From Mytilus galloprovincialis (taxonomy: Eukaryota > Mollusca > Bivalvia > Mytilida > Mytilidae): a stretch of 64,000 bases of DNA. A model generated the notes under the pieces. That model worked only from the letters and a program-made list of their open reading frames with translations, had not been told where the DNA came from and searched no databases. The position numbers and the translations under genes were made by a program. Shown piece by piece: positions 12,347 to 22,418 of the stretch. The stretch spans positions 64,606,422-64,670,421 of the forward strand of contig NC_134841.1 of assembly GCF_965363235.1 (NCBI RefSeq), written 5' to 3'. Every line of letters begins with the position of its first letter. The stretch's first letter is position 1.

Positions 12347-12509
12347 TATAAATACACCTTGTCGCTATTTGTCTGCCATTACTGGATATCACACAGGTTC
12401 CCGTAAAATTTTGACGTCATAAAACAAAATATCTAACGCCACAATGGAAAAGTCATTGTTGTATGCTTCAAAAGTTCAAGAGGCCGGGTCAGCCAGGATT
12501 AGCGATAAG
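12347..12509 (+). promoter_or_regulatory. Candidate TATA box and first coding exon
   Basis: TATAAATA at 12347-12354 is followed 97 bases from its start by an ATG (12444). The 22-codon frame begins MEKSLLYASKV and ends at AAG before GTGTAT, a possible splice donor at 12510. Its composition looks coding, unlike the surrounding DNA. No downstream exon was recognised on this strand, so this may be an orphan first exon of the inserted element or chance. Confidence 0.3.
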
Positions 12510-12519
12510 GTGTATTGTG

Positions 12520-13820
12520 TTTCAAAGTTGGTGTCATTTTTATCATACGATCCATCCTCACATAGAAATAATATTGGTTTACCATGTTTACAATGAGGTC
12601 ATATACATGTATATTTACATGATAAAGTGTAAATAAGTTCAGTTTTGGTTGATGCGGTCAAATGGTTTTGTTAAAAAAACTCTCACTCAGTCTGATATAT
12701 CGAAACCACTGAAATTTGTTTACAAATCAATTCAATATTTTGAATAAAAAAAGGACTTGAATGACTTGCTGATGTTCTAAATTGATGTGGAAATTTTTTT
12801 GTAGCCAATGTGTTCCAATATTCATTGATATTGCTGTCATTTGAATTATACAATCCATCGTAATATGTAACTATAAGTGATTTAGTATGCGAGTATATAT
12901 ATATTAAGATTTACATAACAAAGTGTAATTATGGTCAGTTTTGGTTGATGCTGTCACATATGGTCAGTTTTGGTTGATGCTGTCAAATATGGTTAGTTTT
13001 GGTTGATGCGGACAAATAATTTTGTTATATTCATGAGTCAGTCTGAGATATCAAAACTACTGAAATTAGTTTACGATTAAAAATTTTGATGAAAAAGAGG
13101 ACATGCTGGCACTATAAACTGATGTGAGCATAATTTTATTTTCCAATATTGCTTTCATTTATATTAAACAATCCATCCTGATATAAAAATATAGGTGATT
13201 TACTTTGCCGCTATTAAGATTGACATCATGTACATAATAAAGTGCAAATATGGTCAGTTTTGGTTGATGCGGACAAATTATTTTGTTATACCAGTCAGTC
13301 TGAGGTATGAAAACTACTGATATTTGTTTATGATGCAATATTTTGAATAAAAAGAGGACATGCTGGCATTCTAAATTGATGCAAATGAAATTAGGTAGCA
13401 TTGTGTTCCAATATTTCTATCATTTGTATTTTCATGATTTTACAATCCATCCTTACATAAAAATATTACAGATTTACTATGCGACTATAAGAGTTACATA
13501 AAAAGGAGCAAATATGGTCAGTTTTGGTTGATGCGGTCAAATATGGTCAGTTTTGGTTGATGGTGTCAAATATGGTCAGTTTTGATTGATGCAGACAAAT
13601 ATTTTGTTACATGATTACATGTTACTGTCAGTCTGAGGTATGAAAACTACTGATATTTGTTTCTGATGCGATATTTTGAATAAAAATAGGAAATGCTGGC
13701 ACTCTCAATTGATGCGAGAAAAAAAAATTGTGGTCATTGATTTTACAATATTGTAGTTATTTATATACTACAGTCCCTCTTGACCTAAAATTATAACTGA
13801 ATTACTGTGCAGCTATTTAG
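12520..13820 (+). repeat. Tandem repeat, period about 260-350 bp, with a 31-bp internal repeat
   Basis: The segment GTCAGTTTTGGTTGATGC recurs at about 12639, 12932, 12962, 13250, 13515, 13546 and 13577. Each major unit continues with CAGTCTGAGGTATGAAAACT, ATTTTGAATAAAAA and an ACAATCCATCC block. Local triplication of a 31-bp subunit explains the close spacings. Further copies at about 15990 and 16328 show that the array is interrupted by the region 13830-15985. Confidence 0.8.
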
Positions 13821-13834
13821 ATTTGGGAGCGTCT

Positions 13835-13915
13835 TTTTACCACAGAACACCACAGAATACCACAGAACACTAAAAATATACCACAGAACACTTATAATAT
13901 GCCACAGAACTCCTA
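13835..13915. repeat. Short ACCACAGAACAC repeat
   Basis: Six or so copies of CCACAGAA with variable 2-16 base spacers. Confidence 0.6.
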
Positions 13916-14280
13916 AATAGTAATAGTTGTTGTTATTGCTAATTATGTCTATAATATGACTTTTATTATTCAAATAAATTAAAAAAATCAATCTAGTGTC
14001 GACTCATTGTCTTTACGCCCCCAATCGACTTGGCCTTTAATTGGGTCCAGACTAAAAATTAACGTAAGACCAATCATCGAGAAAACCACATAGAATTCTA
14101 CCAATATAATGTTTTAAAAAACCTATAAATTATAGTTTACATGTATTTGTATTTAATTATTGAAAATTGAAGGTCGAAGACTGATTTACGTTTGTGTGTG
14201 TGTGTGTATCTTCCTCAAATTTCAAGGGAAAAAATTCAAGTTTAGATAAGTCTTGTCTGTGGTCAAATTTCAATAATAAT

Positions 14281-15250
14281 AAATCAAATCAAATCAAATC
14301 AAATATTTTATTGTCATATAAACTTTACAGTTTGTGACCAACATATATTAATACAATAAACACAATAAACATATATACATACATATTAAACATACAAAAT
14401 ATCAACAGCATTAAAATTTATAACAACAAACAAGTTGTTAAAGGAGATGTGACATGATTTTTTTTTTTTTTTTTTTCTAAATAAATATTTATTTATACAT
14501 AATTACCCCCAAAAAACATCGATAACAATATAATTATCGTTTAAATGGATAAAAAATAAATTTAAATGTATCGATCTGTCGACATACTAATTATCCCCTG
14601 CCCTCAGTTCTAATGACTTTTTCAAGAAGGATCCTAACTTATTTGTTTGTAAAGGCGATGATGGATTTAGTAAATAATGAATTTTTTCTTCTTCATTTAA
14701 ATTATTAAAGTTATTATTTTCTGTACATATGTGATGAAAAAAGTCATTTCTTAGAGTTTTATTATACTCACAATATAGTAAAAAATGTTTCTCATCCTCT
14801 AGTGTTTTTAATTTATGGCAAAGACGATCCTCTCTTGGGATTTTAAAATATCTCCCCTTTTCAATCAAGAGGGAGTGATCACTTATTCTAAATTTAGTGA
14901 TTAATCTCCTTATCTGAAAATTAGATGTATTTAGATAATATTCTAGTTTGTAATCTTTTTTAAGTTTTTTATAGAGAAAAAAATTACTTTTATCATCGAT
15001 GTTTTGAAATTTATTTTGAATTAAATCTTCATATCTATTTTTCATTTTCAACTTTATATCGTTTTTTATTTTATTTACATCTTTTATGTCCTTACAAGTA
15101 GAAAAAATATTAAGGTCAACTTTAGTCTCTTTAACAATATTTTTAGCATATGTATACCATGAGTAAGTTCCTGTCAAATCTAGAGACTGTGCTAGAGAAA
15201 AATAAAGAGATATAAAAATTAAGTTGAAAATTTTAATTTGATAACATCAA
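14281..15250 (-). mobile_element. 5'-truncated LINE copy ending in (GATTT)n
   Basis: On the minus strand this is a C-terminal ORF2 fragment (14587-15177, frame open further upstream) followed by a 3' untranslated region. It ends with about five ATTTG units, seen as AAATC on the plus strand at 14281-14304. The 5' edge near 15250 is approximate. It sits between the 3' end of the Mutator-like exon and the tandem repeat array. Confidence 0.7.
14587..15177 (-). pseudogene. C-terminal fragment of LINE ORF2
   Basis: The 196-codon frame carries the post-reverse-transcriptase block RRLITKFRISDHSLLIEKGR, then a zinc-binding-like LCHKLKTLEDEKHFLLYCEY with one Cys replaced compared with the fragment at 2734-3525. 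Upstream the frame remains open with ...LAQSLDLTGTYSWYTYAK. The initiating Met is internal. Reverse transcriptase and endonuclease are absent, so it cannot be functional. Family assignment is by motif similarity to the fragment at 2734-3525. Confidence 0.75.
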
Positions 15251-15285
15251 TAACAAAACATTCAATAAATACATGGTCAATGTGA

Positions 15286-15978
15286 TTAATGTCTTTTTTC
15301 GGCTCTTTCTGTTCTTGGTCTCTTTCTCTGCATAGGTTTCTTGGCTATTGACTTAGCCTTGTTGACAACAGAGTAGAGTCCATCGGATGAAGTTATGATA
15401 TTTTCGTGTTTTCTTTTCTTATTGTCCTGTAGGAAACTATTAAAGAGTTTTCGTTTTTCCTCATCTGATTTTGTTTTCCAGATGGCATCAGCTATAGTGT
15501 ACTGTTTGTATGAGTTGACCAGCATGTAGTCCCCAGAATGATGAAGGGCTGACCGAAGATTAATGAACTGGAAGTCCACCATGTCAAATAGTTTATCAAC
15601 CAAATCTGGTGCATGTTGGGGCTTCCAGTTGACTGCCACTTTCATCACCCGGTTCATGGATTCTGCATTGTTGTTCGTCCACATTTGCTTAGTGCCCAAA
15701 CGTCTATTGGGTGCATTAACGAATTCTTGAACTCGTGGCTTAAAACTTTGTTCGTAATATTTCAGGAACTGAGAATGATTTGCGCACAAGTCCTTGAGCT
15801 CCGAATCTGCCCTTGCAAATTGCAATGTGTCGTCTGCGCTTGCAATTCCTTGATCTCCAAAAATTGTGTTGATGATGGTTTTTCTTTCTTGGGTGCTAGC
15901 ACCAACACGCTCTTGGAGGTAATGTTGTACATTGTCCTTTAAATGTTTTGTGCACAATCTTCGTTCTTGGAGCAGTTC
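15286..15978 (-). CDS. Terminal exon of a Mutator-like (MULE) transposase
   Basis: The open frame reads from a clear 3' splice site (T-tract followed by AG, just above 15978) into ELLQERRLCTKHLKDNVQHY and on to a stop at 15286. It contains the block WTNNNAESMNRVMK, resembling the NN-x-E-S-x-N segment downstream of the catalytic core in MULE-type transposases. It ends in a basic tail (KKPMQRKRPRTERAEKRH), a plausible nuclear localisation signal. The catalytic D, D and E residues would lie in upstream exons at higher coordinates, and none were found there. The region above is tandem repeat and MITE, so the gene is probably incomplete. It may be the remnant transposase of the 11198-17797 element or of another one nested in it. 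The internal Met at 15957 is not the real start. Confidence 0.6.
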   Translation of the reverse strand, partial: ELLQERRLCTKHLKDNVQHYLQERVGASTQERKTIINTIFGDQGIASADDTLQFARADSELKDLCANHSQFLKYYEQSFKPRVQEFVNAPNRRLGTKQMWTNNNAESMNRVMKVAVNWKPQHAPDLVDKLFDMVDFQFINLRSALHHSGDYMLVNSYKQYTIADAIWKTKSDEEKRKLFNSFLQDNKKRKHENIITSSDGLYSVVNKAKSIAKKPMQRKRPRTERAEKRH

Positions 15979-15984
15979 TAAAAA

Positions 15985-16430
15985 AAAAGCAAATATGGTA
16001 AGTTTTGGTTGATGCGGTCAAAAGATTTTATTATACGACTCAGTCTGAAGTATGAAAACTACTGATATTTGTTTATGATTCAATATTTTGAATAAAAAAA
16101 GGACATGCTCATTGGCAGATCAAGGGGGGGGGGAGGGTTCAGGAGTTGGAACCTCCTTTTTTTTTGACGATCAATGCATTTGAATGGGGACATATAGTTG
16201 GACCCCACTTTTTTAAATGGCTGGATCTGCCCTGCATGCTGACTTGTATAGTACAGTCCCTCTTGACCTAAAATTAAAACTGAAGTACCGTGTGCAGCTA
16301 TATAGATTTGCAGAAAGAAAGAGCAAATAATGTCAGTTTAGATTGATGTGGTCAAAGGATTTTTGTTAAACAAGTCCGTCCGAGGTATGAAAACTACTCG
16401 TAAACAGATATTACATTTGGTTAATGAGGT
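15985..16430 (+). repeat. Displaced copies of the 300-bp tandem repeat with a small MITE
   Basis: GTAAGTTTTGGTTGATGCGG at about 15998 and GTCAGTTTAGATTGATGTGG at about 16328 continue the array of 12520-13820. Between them, 16114-16231 has ends GGCAGATC and its complement around a TATAGTTGGACCCC core. That core is shared with MITEs at 23645, 42380 and 59357. The MITE splits the GGACATGCT segment of the host repeat. Confidence 0.65.
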
Positions 16431-16534
16431 CAGATAATTTTGTTATGTGATAACGAGCCATCCTGACTCCCAGAATAACAAATGTAAAACAATTCAAATA
16501 CCCCCCCCCCCCCCCATTAATACTAATTAACGGC

Positions 16535-17335
16535 CTAATTTATGTACAAAAAATGAAAGAAAAACAAATATTTTATGTTACACATCAACAAAAGAAAATC
16601 ACTGAATTACGGGCTCCTGACTTGGAACGAATCCGGGTCCATTCGCGCCCATTCACGTTCGCACCCACTCATGTTCGCCCCCTTTCACTTTCGCACTCTA
16701 CATGTTCGCGCCCAATTTAATTGGTTTTGTGTTTAATAACTTTGTATTCAAGTTTTGGCAAGTGTATTCTTATAAGTATAATTGTTTCCATTGTCTCAAA
16801 CTAAAGTGCGACAGCATTTTTTTTTTGAGTTGAATAAATCTTAATCATGTTTCGGAAAGTGTATTGTTCAAAAAAAAAAAATCCTTTCTAAAAAAATTCA
16901 TGAGTGGGATTCTGTCAAAGTTTTATTTTGTGTTTAATAACTCTCAATCATGTTTTGGTTAGTGTATTGCTATACATTTGTTTCACTGACTTGTTTCAAA
17001 ATAAAGTGAGATTCTGACTACGTTTTTTTTTGTGTGTTGAATAAATTTTAAAATCTTCAATGTTTTACTCATACCAAGCTATATATATACATTCAGTATT
17101 TACACCAAAGCCCAAAGCAATTTAAAACAACAATCATGATTTTCGAATTATTCAACTGGAATTTGAATTAAAATTGGGCGCGAACGTGTAGAGTGCGAAC
17201 GGACCTTGGGTGCGAACGTGCGAGGTGCGAACGTGTAGGATGCGAAAGTGTATTGGGCGCGAACGGACCCGATACCACTTGGAACAGGCACATACATGCA
17301 GAATATGGCGGGGTTAAACATGTTCTCTTGTCGAT
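16535..17335 (+). repeat. Dispersed mussel repeat (3' part), split by a MITE
   Basis: ACGGCCTAATTTATGTACAA, then CACATCAACA and GGGCTCCTGACTTGGAAC, runs to 16628. It resumes at 17277 with ACTTGGAACAGGCACATACA and TGGCGGGGTTAAACATGTT. Removing 16629-17276 and one copy of the 9-bp duplication rejoins a normal copy like the one at 39664-40015. Confidence 0.8.
16629..17276. mobile_element. 648-bp MITE with 9-bp target duplication ACTTGGAAC (Mutator-like)
   Basis: The left end is GAATCCGGGTCC followed by ATTCGCGCCC. The complement of the right end is GGTATCGGGTCC followed by GTTCGCGCCC. ACTTGGAAC occurs at 16620-16628 and 17277-17285. Just inside both ends are arrays of TTCGCRCCC and ACGTTCGC words. 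The interior repeats TTTTGTGTTTAATAACT and similar phrases. No coding capacity. A 9-bp duplication and G-rich start fit Mutator-like MITEs. Confidence 0.8.
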
Positions 17336-17444
17336 TATAAATCTGAAATAAAACCGGCAAAATAGCAAAACTCTATATAATATTAATCGCTATTTTGCCG
17401 AAGCCTTTATATTAAGACAAATATTTCTTAAAACTTATAAATCA

Positions 17445-17770
17445 ATTCTAGCCGTAGAATTTATAAATCAATTTTAGCCGTAGAATTTATAAATTAATTC
17501 TGGCCGTAGAATTTATAAATCAATTCTAGCCGTAGAATTTGAAATCAATTCTAACCGTAGAACTGTTCTAGCTAGAACTGTCTAAAACTGTTCTAGGGTA
17601 GACCTGTCAGGATCAGTTCTAGCTAGAACTGTCCAAATCAGTTCTAGGTAGAACTGACCAAATCAGTTCTAGCCAGAACAGTTCTAACCTAGAACTGACT
17701 AAAAGGTGTCGGGCTGACAGTTCTACATACTGTTCTAGAACAGTTATCCTGACAGATTCTGACAGAATTT
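17445..17770. repeat. Subterminal array of AGTTCTA-TAGAACT motifs (right)
   Basis: The outer part mirrors 11220-11490. The inner part (17445-17555) is a variant with AATTCTAGCCGTAGAATT palindromes in units of about 32 bases. Confidence 0.8.
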
Positions 17771-17797
17771 ATGAGAGGTTAGAACTGATCTCCACTG

Positions 17798-17871
17798 TAT
17801 TTCTTATTCCCTATTCGTTACTTATTCCTTATTCGTTTCCTATTCGTTACTTATTCCTTATTCCTTATTCG
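17798..17871 (+). repeat. GTTACTTATTCC array resumed after the 6.6-kb insertion
   Basis: The array cut at 11197 continues here for about 70 bases, then passes into TTTTTGATATCCTTTTCCC. The same junction is seen in mirror image at about 38520 in the right arm. Confidence 0.85.
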
Positions 17872-18134
17872 ATTTTTGATATCCTTTTCCCTTTTTAATT
17901 GTTTATATTCTTATCTCTGGTTATAGTTCTAAATTTGTTGAGGTAAAATGACCTTGTTATGACCTATTTATATGTGTTTGTGCTCAACCGATCATGTTGC
18001 TTTATGTTCGATACTTATTTGTTTCCTTATTTGATTTTTATACGTTCTACCTTTTAAATGTTTTATATTCGTATGTTTGAAGATCTGGTTCTTGGTTCGA
18101 AGAGGTGAAATCACCTTTTAGCGCTTGTATAAAA

Positions 18135-18285
18135 ATGAAGATGTGGTATGATCGCCAATGAGACAACTCCCTACAATAGACCAAAATGACACATAAATTA
18201 ACAACTATAGGTCACGTTACGGCCTTTAACAATAAGCATAGCCCATACCGCATGGTCCGCTAAAAAACATGTTAGCGGGGTGTAC
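18135..18285 (+). repeat. Dispersed mussel repeat, 5' part
   Basis: GATGTGGTATGATCGCCAAT through TACGGCCTTTAACAATAAGC and CCCATACCGCATGGTCCGCT. Its mirrored counterpart lies at about 38105-38275, so it was present before the arms became inverted copies or was spread by gene conversion. Confidence 0.85.
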
Positions 18286-18289
18286 ATCG

Positions 18290-19555
18290 TTTCGGAGCTT
18301 GACTAATGTACCTTGTTCATAACACGCGTATTATACGTTGCACCTTTTAGAAAATGATTTTCAATTGTGTTCTTGTCTCTGGCGGTAACTATGTGTTCTT
18401 AGAGATGAAACAACCCTATTAGCGCGTATGTACCCGTTCCAGCGCTCGGTTTATACCCTGTTACTTATTCGTTCCTTAATCGCTTTTAATACGCGTGGTA
18501 AACGTTGCACCTTTAAAAAAAGGATTTTAAATTGTTTTCTTGTTTCTAGTGGTAGATTTCGTTTCTCAGAGGTGATATAACCCTATCGGCGCGTATGTAG
18601 CAGTTTCAGCGAGTATGATTGGTATACGTTGCACTTTGAAATTAATCGATTTTCAATTGTTTGCATGTCTCTGGTGTTAACTATGTGTTCTTAGAGATTA
18701 CATCAACCCTATTAGCGCATATTTACTCGTTCCAGCGCTCGGTTAATACCCTGTTACTTATTCGTTACTTATTAGCTTTTAATACGCGTGGTATACGTTG
18801 CACCTTGATATATATCGATTTTCAATTATTTTCATGTCTCTGGTGGTGACTATGTGTTCTAATAGGTGAAATAACCTCAATTAGCGCATATTTACTCGTT
18901 CCAGTGGTCGGACCGGTTTATACCCTGTTACTTATTCGTTACTTATTCGCTTTTAATACGCGTGGTGTACGTTGCACCTTGAAATAAATCGATTTTCAAT
19001 TGTGTTCATGTCTCTGCATGGTGGTAACTATATGTTCTTAAAGGTGAAATGACCCTATTAGCGCGTATGTACCCGTCCCAGCACTCGGATAATACCCTGT
19101 TACTTATTCGTTCCTTATTCGCTATTTATACGCGTGGTATCCGTTGCACCTTGAAATTAATCGATTTTCAATTGTTTTCATGTCTCTGGTGTTAACTATG
19201 TGTTCTTAGAGATGATCTAAACCTATTAGCGCGTATTTCCTTGTTCCAGCACGTATTATCCGAGTGCTGAAACGGGTACATGCGCTCTAATAGGATTATT
19301 TTATTTCTAAGAACACATTGTTACCACCAGAGACATGAACACAATTGAAAAACGATTTATTTCAAGGTGCAACGTTTACCCCCCGTATTAAAAGCGAAAG
19401 AGTAACACATAACTTACAGGGTATTATCCGAGCGCTGGAACGGAAACATATGCGTTAATAGGGTTATTTCGACTCTAAGGACACATTATTACCACCAGAG
19501 ACATGAACACAATTGAAAATCCTTTTCTAAAAGGTGCAACGTATAACACTGGACA
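18290..19555 (+). repeat. About 168-bp tandem satellite, left arm (about 7 units)
   Basis: Each unit contains TGTTACTTATTCGTTACTTA, a GCTTTTAATACGCGTGGTAT block, TACGTTGCACCTT, CAATTGTTTTCATGTCTCTG, a GGTAACTATGTGTTCTTAGA block and CCTATTAGCGCGTA with the CCAGCGCTCGG motif. The last two units (from about 19255) run in the opposite orientation, so the array itself has an internal inversion. The TTACTTATTCGTTAC part links it to the shorter array outside it. Confidence 0.85.
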
Positions 19556-19734
19556 CTTTAAATTTGCAAAACACTCATTTGCAAATCCGCCGCCGCCTCA
19601 AATAAGAGCTACAATGTCATGAATATAACCAAAATGTGCGGAATTACATGGGATTCAATAATTTCATTGGTTTTCTACTGTTACAATTATATTTATTTTT
19701 CTATTTGATTTATAAAAACATGGGATTTTCAATA

Positions 19735-19940
19735 TCCCATGGGACAGGGCAAAATCCCATGGGATTTACCATTATCCCATGGGATTTTGGTTAAATCCCA
19801 TGGGATTTTTTTTGGTCCCATGGGATAATTGTAGTCCCATGGGATATTTGTTGTCCCATGGGACAAAAAAAATCCCATGGGATTATTATTATCCCATGGG
19901 ATTTTTAATATCCCATGGGACAAAATAAAATCCTATGGGA
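19735..19940. repeat. Phased array of TCCCATGGGA palindromes (left arm)
   Basis: Ten perfect TCCCATGGGA palindromes start at 19735, 19755, 19775, 19796, 19816, 19835, 19854, 19873, 19892 and 19911. A degenerate eleventh (TCCTATGGGA) starts at 19931. The period is 19-21 bp, about two turns of B-DNA. Half-sites ACATGGGATT lie just outside at about 19648 and 19719. Spacers are AT-rich and not conserved in sequence. The conceptual 64-residue protein across it is an artefact. Confidence 0.9.
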
Positions 19941-20012
19941 TTCAAATTATAAATATATAGATATAAATATACTGTAATGTGTATGTTACAATGTATTCTA
20001 TTTGGTAGTAAA

Positions 20013-21737
20013 TTGTTATAAGATGAATCTTTTTAATTGAATATCTTTTTTCTTTGGAAATGTTAATTCAACATATTGTTCTATAACTGTTCAAAACTAA
20101 ACTTTTAAACAACAAAGTAGATAATGTAAGTATCAATATATGTTTATTTATGAATTATAGAATACTTTCTTGAAACACTATTATTTACCATTTGAAATCA
20201 ATGAAAAACTCTAATATAAGGCTGAACATACTAGTACTGTAAATTCAGAAATTATTGCGTGCATTTATTATTGGATTTTTGTCATTTAAGACTAATATGA
20301 GATTTTAATTTTTTACGATTTTGAGATCAGTTTAATTCATATAAAATATTTCTACATGAGAGTTTAAATTATTGCGTTTACATATGTGTTGCAATTTTTG
20401 CAAATATAAACCCTCACAACAATTCTTGAATTTACAGTAGCTATTTAAGTAAATCTATTTTTTCACAATATCTCTCCACACAAAACATTAATAGTTTCTT
20501 ATCATCCAGCATTGTGTGATCTTATAGTCCACTTTTTGGTCATTCAGCGCACAGAACATTGACATTATTGTGGTTTCAATATCTTTGGTATTTAAAAGAA
20601 CTTCAAATCATTGACTGAGTGATGAAAATAATAGCTGATCCAACTTTTGTCTTTGAATTTATTCTGGTCTTGTTTCTATGTTTTCTCCATTTATTCTAGA
20701 TGATGAATTTCAATCCTTCTGAAAAAGAACCAATAAAATCTGAAGTATTATATAAAATTTTTTGCATACATGTAGCAATAATATGATTTTTAATAAAAAT
20801 AGCTATGCGGTATGGATTTTACTGATTGTTAAAGGTTGTCCAATGTCATCAGTTGCTAACCTCTTACATCCTTTGGTCTCTGATGGAGAGTTGTCAAATT
20901 AGCAATATATACCACATCTTCCTATTCTAATACTACCGGTATATAATAATCAATTAATTTATTCTTCTTTATAACGTTTGGGTATTTTCCCAAGTTATTT
21001 ATATCATATATAAAGATCAATGTTAAAACTTTAGGCAATTATAATAACATATTCCATTATTCACTAGAATTTCAATATATTATACAAAATGCAGACAACA
21101 GAAACAATATATCTTTAAGCTTTTGAAGTTCTGACAGAGTTCAATTTGTGTTTTATTTCAATGTAAAAATACCTTGAAATCTTCGGACATATTGGAAATT
21201 ATCATGACTATAACATTGATACAAAAAAATATATTGTTTCATACTTATTTTTTGTGTTGTTGGCTTGCTGTCTCATTTTACAGTTATACATACATCAATA
21301 ATCTTCTTCTTTATTAAAAGTAAATATGAGATATTTTTATTTTTATAATCTGAAAACATTATATTTCTATCGAATAACTTATTACCAAGTTCACAAACAC
21401 CAACGTGTTTGTCAGATACTAATTTTAAGACATGTATAAATGTTTCAGACCATATAAGTATTTGGACCGTACGTTTATGGTCCGAAACATATAAATATAC
21501 TCTTACAGTCCGACCATATGCATACAATCAGAGCATTTGAGTATACCTGGTACTTGTACTGTCTAATACCAGAGCTCAACCAAGCATGTATTTTTATTTC
21601 TACTGCAATTAAACTTTTTGTATTAATCTATTAAAGATTTCAGTTATGTTGATCTGTAATGTATATTTGTTTCTAATAAACTTGACCAACTTCTTAAAAT
21701 TGGGCAGACTGTACGTGTAGTCTAAATACTCATATGT
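20013..21737. other. Interior of element 1, AT-rich, no gene
   Basis: No coding frame of note. A strongly decayed minus-strand copy of the dispersed mussel repeat is visible at about 20805-20930 (TATGCGGTATGGATTTTACT ... ACCACATCTTCCTATTC). Confidence 0.45.
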
Positions 21738-22418
21738 CAGTCAGGGGTACTACTTGTACAAGTGTATTTTATTTACCTGAAGAAGTAAAAAAAAAATATA
21801 CATATATAAGTAAATAAATAATGTTTGAATAATCTCCCCTTAATTTTCTAAAAAATTTACTTGTATAAGTAAATTTTTCTTACAATCCCACAAAAATCCT
21901 CAAGTTTTGAGATGTAAAATCATGCCTTTAATGATTTTTCCCAGGTTTGCTCAAATTTTTTCATTAAAGTTCAATGTTTCATCTCATTAATTCATCAAAG
22001 AAACTGATCGAGCAAAGATCTTGTATATTTGGGCAAGGCAACCAAAAATTGCTCCTATGGGGCTTGTAAATGAGCAGTGTTATGAAGATAACAGATAAAT
22101 GGGATTTTCTTGTCCATGAAATTACACTTAAATGATTAGTAAAGAGTAAAGACATCTGTAAAGGGTACACAATTTAAATTTCTATTAGAGCAAAGAAATC
22201 TTAAAAATTCAAGAAAAGAAGAAAGAATGATTTTTTTACTTATACAAGTAAAAAATTCTGAATGCCTAAGGGACATAACTCAGCCAATTTTTTTTTTACC
22301 TATACAAGTAAATAAAATTCACTTGTATAAGTATCCTACAAATTTACTTATATGTGTATATTTTTTTTTACTTCTTTAAGTAAATAAAATACACTTGTAC
22401 AAGTAGTACCCCTGACTG
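21738..22418. mobile_element. 681-bp MITE (CAGTCAGGGGTAC ends) with ACTTGTACAAGT palindromes
   Basis: The ends are CAGTCAGGGGTACTACTTGT and its complement. The inverted repeat extends about 75 bases through ACAAGTGTATTTTATTTAC. TATGT flanks both sides (21733-21737 and 22419-22423), a possible 5-bp duplication. Variants of the palindrome ACTTGTACAAGT (ACTTGTATAAGT, ACTTATACAAGT) recur at least six times within it. No coding capacity; the short frame inside is not meaningful. Confidence 0.75.

Larger units (their letters stand above)
11198..17797. mobile_element. 6.6-kb DNA transposon inserted in the left arm of element 1 (CAGTGGAGATC ends)
   Basis: It begins CAGTGGAGATCACTTCTAAC and the complement of its end reads CAGTGGAGATCAGTTCTAAC, a good inverted repeat continuing through CTCTCAT. 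TA flanks both sides (11196-11197 and 17798-17799). No longer target duplication was seen, although the host is a repeat array, which blurs this. About 280 bases at each end are filled with AGTTCTA/TAGAACT motifs. The interior holds a candidate TATA box and first exon (12347-12509), a roughly 300-bp tandem repeat, a Mutator-like transposase terminal exon (minus strand), a LINE fragment, and a dispersed repeat containing a MITE. The right arm of element 1 lacks it, so it arrived after the arms formed. The superfamily is unresolved: the enclosed transposase exon suggests Mutator, but the apparent TA duplication does not fit that. Confidence 0.75.
9719..20012 (+). repeat. Left terminal inverted arm of element 1
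   Basis: From the outer end inward the arm holds: the terminal sequence shared with element 2; AT-rich DNA with a hairpin at about 10337-10391; a dispersed repeat fragment near 10685; the GTTACTTATTCC array; the inserted element 11198-17797; the remainder of that array; another dispersed repeat copy; about seven 168-bp units; and the TCCCATGGGA array. Homology to the right arm stops near 20012, just inside TTTGGTAGTAAA. The order is mirrored in 35265-40887, except that the 6.6-kb insertion is absent there and the satellite is longer. Confidence 0.85.

Noticed and set aside
11190-17805. 8- or 9-bp target duplication for the 6.6-kb element
   Set aside because: Compared base by base, only TA matches next to the ends; longer matches fail.
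19729-19923. 64-residue frame, identical at 35353-35547
   Set aside because: It is a translation of the TCCCATGGGA palindrome array. Identity of the two copies reflects arm identity, not protein conservation.
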